Shown here in pieces: positions 59,301 to 64,000 of a stretch of 64,000 nt of DNA. The DNA is taken from assembly GCA_027625915.1 (NCBI GenBank), contig JANTQA010000060.1, positions 868,001-932,000 on the forward strand, written 5' to 3'. The notes under the pieces are model-generated. The model saw nothing but the letters and a program-made list of their open reading frames with translations. It searched no databases and was not told the DNA's origin. This stretch comes from Anaeramoeba flamelloides (lineage: Eukaryota; Metamonada; Anaeramoebidae). A program made the position numbers and the translations under genes. How positions within the stretch are numbered: position 1 is the first letter of the stretch; every line of letters begins with the position of its first letter.

Positions 59301-62300
59301 GGTAAAAGAAATTTCTTTTAGAAAAATTTACAACAAATTTGAAGCGATCAGTGAAATTTGAATTGTAAAAATCAAAATTTTGTTAAAAAAAAATTTTTTT
59401 TTAAGAATAATTCTTCTTAATTAACTTTAAAAATATTATTATTTAAAAAAGAAATTGTAATATAGTCTTTAATCCTTTTAAGAATATGATGTAATGTTTA
59501 GATTATACTTTAAAAAAAAAAAAAAAAAAAAAAAGAGTTATTTAACTTGAAATTTCAGATCGATTTGTATTCATCAATTATTTTGTGCGCAAGTGATCTT
59601 TAACCATACTCAAAAAGATTTCAATTTAATGGGTACTTGAATAAATAAAAAAAAAAAGTAATAAAAATTTTACAAATTAATAAAAGGCCACCTAAATAAA
59701 CAATATAACTGAAGCAAAAATTATTTTAAAATTTCAATTTCTAAAAGAAGATACAAACTTTAAAATAAATTAGAATTTTTGGGTTTTTCAACCATTAGAA
59801 TTTAAATTTTTCCAAAAAAAAAAGATAATGAAAATGTCAACTGGAAAGTAAAATACTTAAAATCGTTAGATACATGTTTAAGCAATTTAGAGGAATCTTA
59901 ATAATAAACCATTCGGGTAGGAATGTTCAAGAATGTTTAAAAAATAATAAATATAATAAAAATATCAACAAACATCAAATATCAAGAAAATATATTAATG
60001 GGATCAGCCATAAAGGAAGAAATTACATTTTTTTTTTTTTTTTGGATTTGGGTAGATATTAAAAGATATTCAGCATCAAGAGATTTTCGGCAATAAGTAA
60101 AAAAAAAAAAAAAAATTATTTTATTAAAAAGAGAAAATCTATTTTAAAAAGAAATTTGAACAATTCAGATCTAAAATAATCGTTTTTTAGATTACTGTTA
60201 CGGAAAAATATTGGGATACTGAAAAAAAGTTGGAAACTTATTTTGTCAAAAATTAAAAATTAATTCCCAACATTAGTAAAACTGATCAAAACCACCAGAA
60301 TTTTTTGAATATAATAAGAAACCAAAATGGGGGTTAAACCCATTTAAGAAATATAGTATCTAACATATTTTACTGTGATTTCAATTTCATCAAGATCCTT
60401 CAAATAGAACTCCTAAAAAATCAAATTATTAGTTTTTGATTGTAAAAAGTGGCAAAAATGGGTAAAAGGTACATTTATTGGACAATTCACATCTGGCAAA
60501 TTACAAGTTTCAGAGATAACCCTTAATATTTAATCTCAATTGTTTAGTGACTACTTGAGTAAAAATTTGATTCGTAAAAGATAAAGTAATTGTGAAAATG
60601 ACCAATTTCTGATTTTTCGATTTTTCATGGTAAAATCTTAATAACCTGAAAACTTTATTTTTTTAAAAATAGCATTGGATATCAAGATTAAGGATTAAAG
60701 ACCCAAAGGAATCAATTTAAAATTCCAAGAACTAACCCAAGAAATACTTATTTTTAAAATAATTATTAAAATGAAAAAGATAAAAAACAGTGATAATTCT
60801 TTATTTCTGTGAAGATTTAGTTTTATGATAAAAATTTAATTTTTTAGGAGTTCTATTTGAAGGATCTTGATGAAATTGAAATGAAAAAAATCGAAGTTAG
60901 ATACTACACCTCTTAAATGGGTTTAACCCCCATTTTGGTCCTTATTATATTCAAAAAATTCTGGTGGTTTTGATCAGTTTTACTAATGTTGGGAATTAAA
61001 TTTTTAATTTTTGACAAAATAAGTTTCCAACTTTTTTTCAGTATCCCAATATTTTTCGGCAACAGTTACTTATTTTTTTGCATTTTTCCAACTTTAAAAA
61101 AACAATTTTTTCCGAATTTTTTTTGATAGGTATTAAAAACAATAATATTTTATGATCTTTCAAATTTTTCTTACAATTGGGTAACTATTCGAAAAAATTG
61201 TATAAGTTTTTCAATTTTATCCATTTAAAGTTGAATTATCAACTGATCAAAAACAATTGATGAAGTTGAAGATTTTTGTTGTTGAAATTTGAAAGGGGAA
61301 ATTCTACGAAAAAAAAATGTAAATAAGTTGTTTGGTACAACGTCCTTGCGAAAATTATAGTCTCGTTTTTTTGATAAGAACTGGTTTAATTTGTTTTTGG
61401 TTGATAATTTGTCAATCTAGTTGTTCTCATTTTTTTATAGGGGGGATAAAAAAAAAAGATAAAAAACCCAAAAAATGAAAAACAATTCCTTTTAAGCAAA
61501 AATATAACAAATTATGGTTTAAGACGTTGGAAATATGAAAATTGATTTTGGATTTTTATGTTGTCTTATCAAAGGTTGATATATTGTCTCCAACTATTAA
61601 AGCAAAAGTATCAAAAATAAAATACAATTACAATTACTTTGCTCATTTATTAAATAATTAAAATGGGGTTAATTAAAAAGAAAAAAAAAAAAAAACAATA
61701 ATCTTTTTTTTTTTCTTTCAGTTTTTATTAAAATTAGTTTTGTTTTTGATAAATTGTGTATTTGTTTCTATAATTTTTCACAATTAAAAGACAAAAAAAA
61801 TCAAATTTCCTTACTTTAACGAAACATTGTTTCAATCAACCTATTGCTAATTTCAAAATTAGAAATGGGGATAATCTCATTTAGATTTTAAAAAAAAAAC
61901 AAGAAGGTTTATAGACAAATAGCTCAATAATTAAAAGTTTTATGAACTCTCATAAATATTTTTTTTTCAATCATGCTGTGTTCTCTAAAAAAGTTTAGAA
62001 ACAATCATAAGGGATTTTATATAAAGACAAATATAAAATATTTTGAAAGAATATCTAAATAATTTATTTTATAAAAAGGTCGTGTATAAAAACTCAATTT
62101 AAAAAAAAATGATAATAATCTCAAAAAAAAATCATAATTTCCAAGAAAAAAATTCTTTTTTGCCATGAATCTCCTAATATTTTTCACGTGTAGTACATTT
62201 TTTCGTTTTAAGATCACGAAAGACTTATAAAATCGCGTTTTTTAGAATTTTTTACATGTTTTTTTTCATTTTATTCGTTGTTTCACTCGTTGTTTTATTT

Positions 62301-64000
62301 TTTGAAAAAGTTTTTGAATTCTTTTAAAATCATACTTTTTGTTTCTTGTATGTGAAAAAATACAAACGAAAAAACTTTAAAAAAACGAAAAAAAAAAAAA
62401 TACAATTATATACAACTAGGATGTAATTGTATTAAAAGCCTTGGAAATAAACGGAAATTCACGATTTCCCATTTGAGTGGGAGGTGTTACATTTAAAACC
62501 ATGAAAATAGTTTGGTTTTCTGTTTTGAAAACACCAAAACAATACAAGGTGGGTTTCCCGTTTAAAACTCTTGAAAATTGTAAACTCTTTAAACACTGAG
62601 AAAAAAATTACTAGTTGAAGAAGAAAAGTGGTCAAAATTTAACTTTTTTACTAATTCCAAATTAGATCAGCTCACCTAATTTTTTTGTGTGTTTTGATTA
62701 CTTGCGTATATCAGACAAACGAATTTCACGTGTAGCTCGCGTGTATAAAACCCTTTTAATGAAGTCAAAAAAATCGTCATGCCTGTGATATATATATATT
62801 GGATATTTAAAAATAGAAATGATTTTTCTCATCTTTTTCAGTTTTGATTTTTTCTTTCCCTTATTTGATATACAATTGATTTGTTAAAAAAAAAAATACT
62901 CTTGAAAATCTCTTTTATATTAAGTAAATCAGTGTTATTCTAATGCTATTAGGAAGGGGGGTTGTATATAATTTTATAAAAATGGGATTGGTTCCTCTCG
63001 TAAACTTGATTTAATCTTCTTTTTAAGATCAAAGAGAATATTGGGTTTTATAAAAAAAATGTATTATGTTTTTGGGTTAAAGTTACCTTTTTGATTAGAA
63101 AATTAATATACCTTTCTATATTTTTTTTGAATTTGAAAAAATCTTAATATTGGCTTTTCAAGAATTCAAATATATTAAATTCTGAAAAAGCACCATTAGT
63201 GTGGTTATGCTTTTTTTATTATGGTTTTTGATTATAAAATCGATAATTTTTCGAAACAGCAATAATTAAAAAAAAAAAATTACTCTATGCTTCTATTGGG
63301 TTTTTTTTATTTATTCTGAAAATCAATAGGTTTTCCACAAAGGGAAAGAAAACTTTAGAAAACCACGGTTATTTTTTTTTTTTTTTGTTAAATTTAAAAG
63401 AATAGAGCTAAATTTTCTTTTCAATTTTTCTAAATTTTGGAAAATATAGGCACTCTACAGCAATTCACTGTTCCCAAAAAATTTAGGTTTTTTTTTTAAT
63501 TTTTAAGAAAATATTTATAAGATTAATTATTTGGTTAATAACAATTTCAACTAACTGCTGGTGTGCGTATAATTCTACTCCTTACTTAAATATATTTATA
63601 TGTATATGCAATAGGAAGAACATTTAGAAAATTATCTCAGCTATATATCTTCACACCAAACAATGCTAATTGGATACAAAGATGTAATGAAACAAAACAA
63701 ATTCCGTAACTATGTGATCAAAAAAAAAAAAAAATATCAAGGTGATGATCTGTATCGCTTCTTAGTATTACCAATGTCTCATTTTCGAACTTATTTTTCA
63801 ACGCTTCAGAAATGTATTAGAAGTTCAAAAAAAAATCTTGAAGAGAAAGAACGTTTACAAATTATACTTCAAAATCTTAAAGAGTTGGATGTAAAAATAA
63901 AAAATAGACAAAAGACAATCGAACATTCGCTTAAATTGCTTGAAATAGAAAGGGAATTGGCAAATAAAATACCTTTAATATCAAAAAATAAAAAATTTAT
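56307..64000 (+). CDS. DENN domain-RhoGEF (DH) fusion protein, 3' end beyond the window
   Basis: Exon 1 is 56307-58835 (843 codons) and exon 2 starts at 63615 and stays open to the window end; both are phase 0. The uDENN part includes FSFVLNLEGVLLYGFCYR (about residues 74-92). After a Lys/Glu-rich insert comes cDENN, about 330-450, with LLERRILFVSQD, VPFSWRQIFVLLIP and APIPFIIGCPK. A second charged insert precedes a dDENN-like block with FLKHFRKTQMFECWF. From about residue 765 a RhoGEF (DH) domain begins: QILQEFWKAETIYYANLQII, then IFGNISNIFSMQK. It continues across the intron with EEHLENYLSYISSHQTML and LYRFLVLPMSHFRTYFSTL. DENN domains activate Rab GTPases and DH domains activate Rho GTPases, so the protein may link both. 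A PH domain would be expected next, outside the window. The first in-frame ATG was taken as start. Confidence 0.85.
60192..61070. mobile_element. Foldback element with ~225-bp inverted arms
   Basis: The left arm (60192-60418) and right arm (60843-61070) are reverse complements with few mismatches. Landmarks are AATATTGGGATACTGAAAAA, GATCAAAACCACCAGAATTT, GGGGGTTAAACCCATTTAAG and ATCAAGATCCTTCAAATAGA. The outermost bases read TTACTGTTACGG on the left and GGCAACAGTTAC on the right. The spacer is about 425 bp and has no recognisable gene. Confidence 0.85.
63435..63505 (-). repeat. Third copy of the TAGAGTGCC dispersed motif, reverse orientation
   Basis: AAAATATAGGCACTCTACAG here is the reverse of CTGTAGAGTGCC...TATATTTT at 28170 and 38044. 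Only the terminal ~60 bp are recognisable. Confidence 0.5.

Larger units (their letters stand above)
58836..63614 (+). other. Giant intron (4779 nt) inside the DH-domain coding region
   Basis: The donor is GTAAGTAAT and the acceptor GCAATAG. Translation is consistent with one DH domain split here. It contains the foldback element at 60192-61070 and a repeat terminus near 63440-63500. Other sequence is A/T-rich with no exon recognised. Confidence 0.75.

Noticed and set aside
1-64000. CRISPR arrays, operons or other prokaryotic systems
   Set aside because: No regularly spaced repeats with unique spacers; the genes are spliced and eukaryotic in kind.

Overview
This is a very AT-rich stretch of nuclear DNA from a eukaryotic microbe. 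Seven spliced protein-coding genes lie in long A/T-rich spacers. Exons join at GT...AG introns with matching reading phase, the standard genetic code fits every model, and all six visible stop codons are TAA. The gene set (heterotrimeric G-protein alpha subunit, RapGAP, DENN-RhoGEF, SepA/Cdc7-type kinase), the lysine/glutamate/asparagine runs and the A/T content fit a free-living amoeboid protist. Anaeramoebae is my best guess, by inference only; I cannot prove the taxon from sequence alone.

Layout. 1-1830: repeat-rich spacer with a truncated transposon copy and a small MITE. 1831-10329 (+): RapGAP-domain protein in eight exons, including a 22-nt microexon. 10330-14767: spacer. 14768-23252 (+): SepA/Cdc7/MAP3K-epsilon-type kinase with C-terminal ARM repeats, interrupted by a 4.6-kb intron that holds two DNA elements. 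23321-24812: second copy of the 1.5-kb TIR element, inverted relative to the copy in that intron, so the last exon of the kinase is bracketed by an inverted pair. 29074-31782 (-): Hsp110/Sse1-type chaperone. 34059-35422 (+): ribosomal protein L5 (uL18) with an apparent one-base frameshift near its 3' end. 39766-41147 (+): VDAC-like mitochondrial (or hydrogenosomal) porin. 42616-43707: long-TIR foldback element. 47874-53590 (+): G-alpha subunit with a 4.3-kb intron. 56307 to beyond the window end (+): protein joining a tripartite DENN domain to a RhoGEF (DH) domain.

Functional reading. Four of the seven genes are signalling components: G-alpha, RapGAP for Rap-type GTPases, DENN-DH as a possible Rab plus Rho exchange factor, and a septation-initiation/MAP3K-epsilon-type kinase. 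The other three are housekeeping genes. There is no operon logic; the genes are independent and mostly on the plus strand. Introns are of two kinds: short (39-491 nt) and giant (1.5-4.8 kb). Several giant introns contain palindromic or TIR elements, so mobile-element insertion probably enlarged them.

The most interesting material outside the genes is a set of at least five repeat or foldback families with terminal inverted repeats. None carries a recognisable transposase here, and one has a 91-codon open frame. I see no rRNA, tRNA, CRISPR or prokaryotic features.
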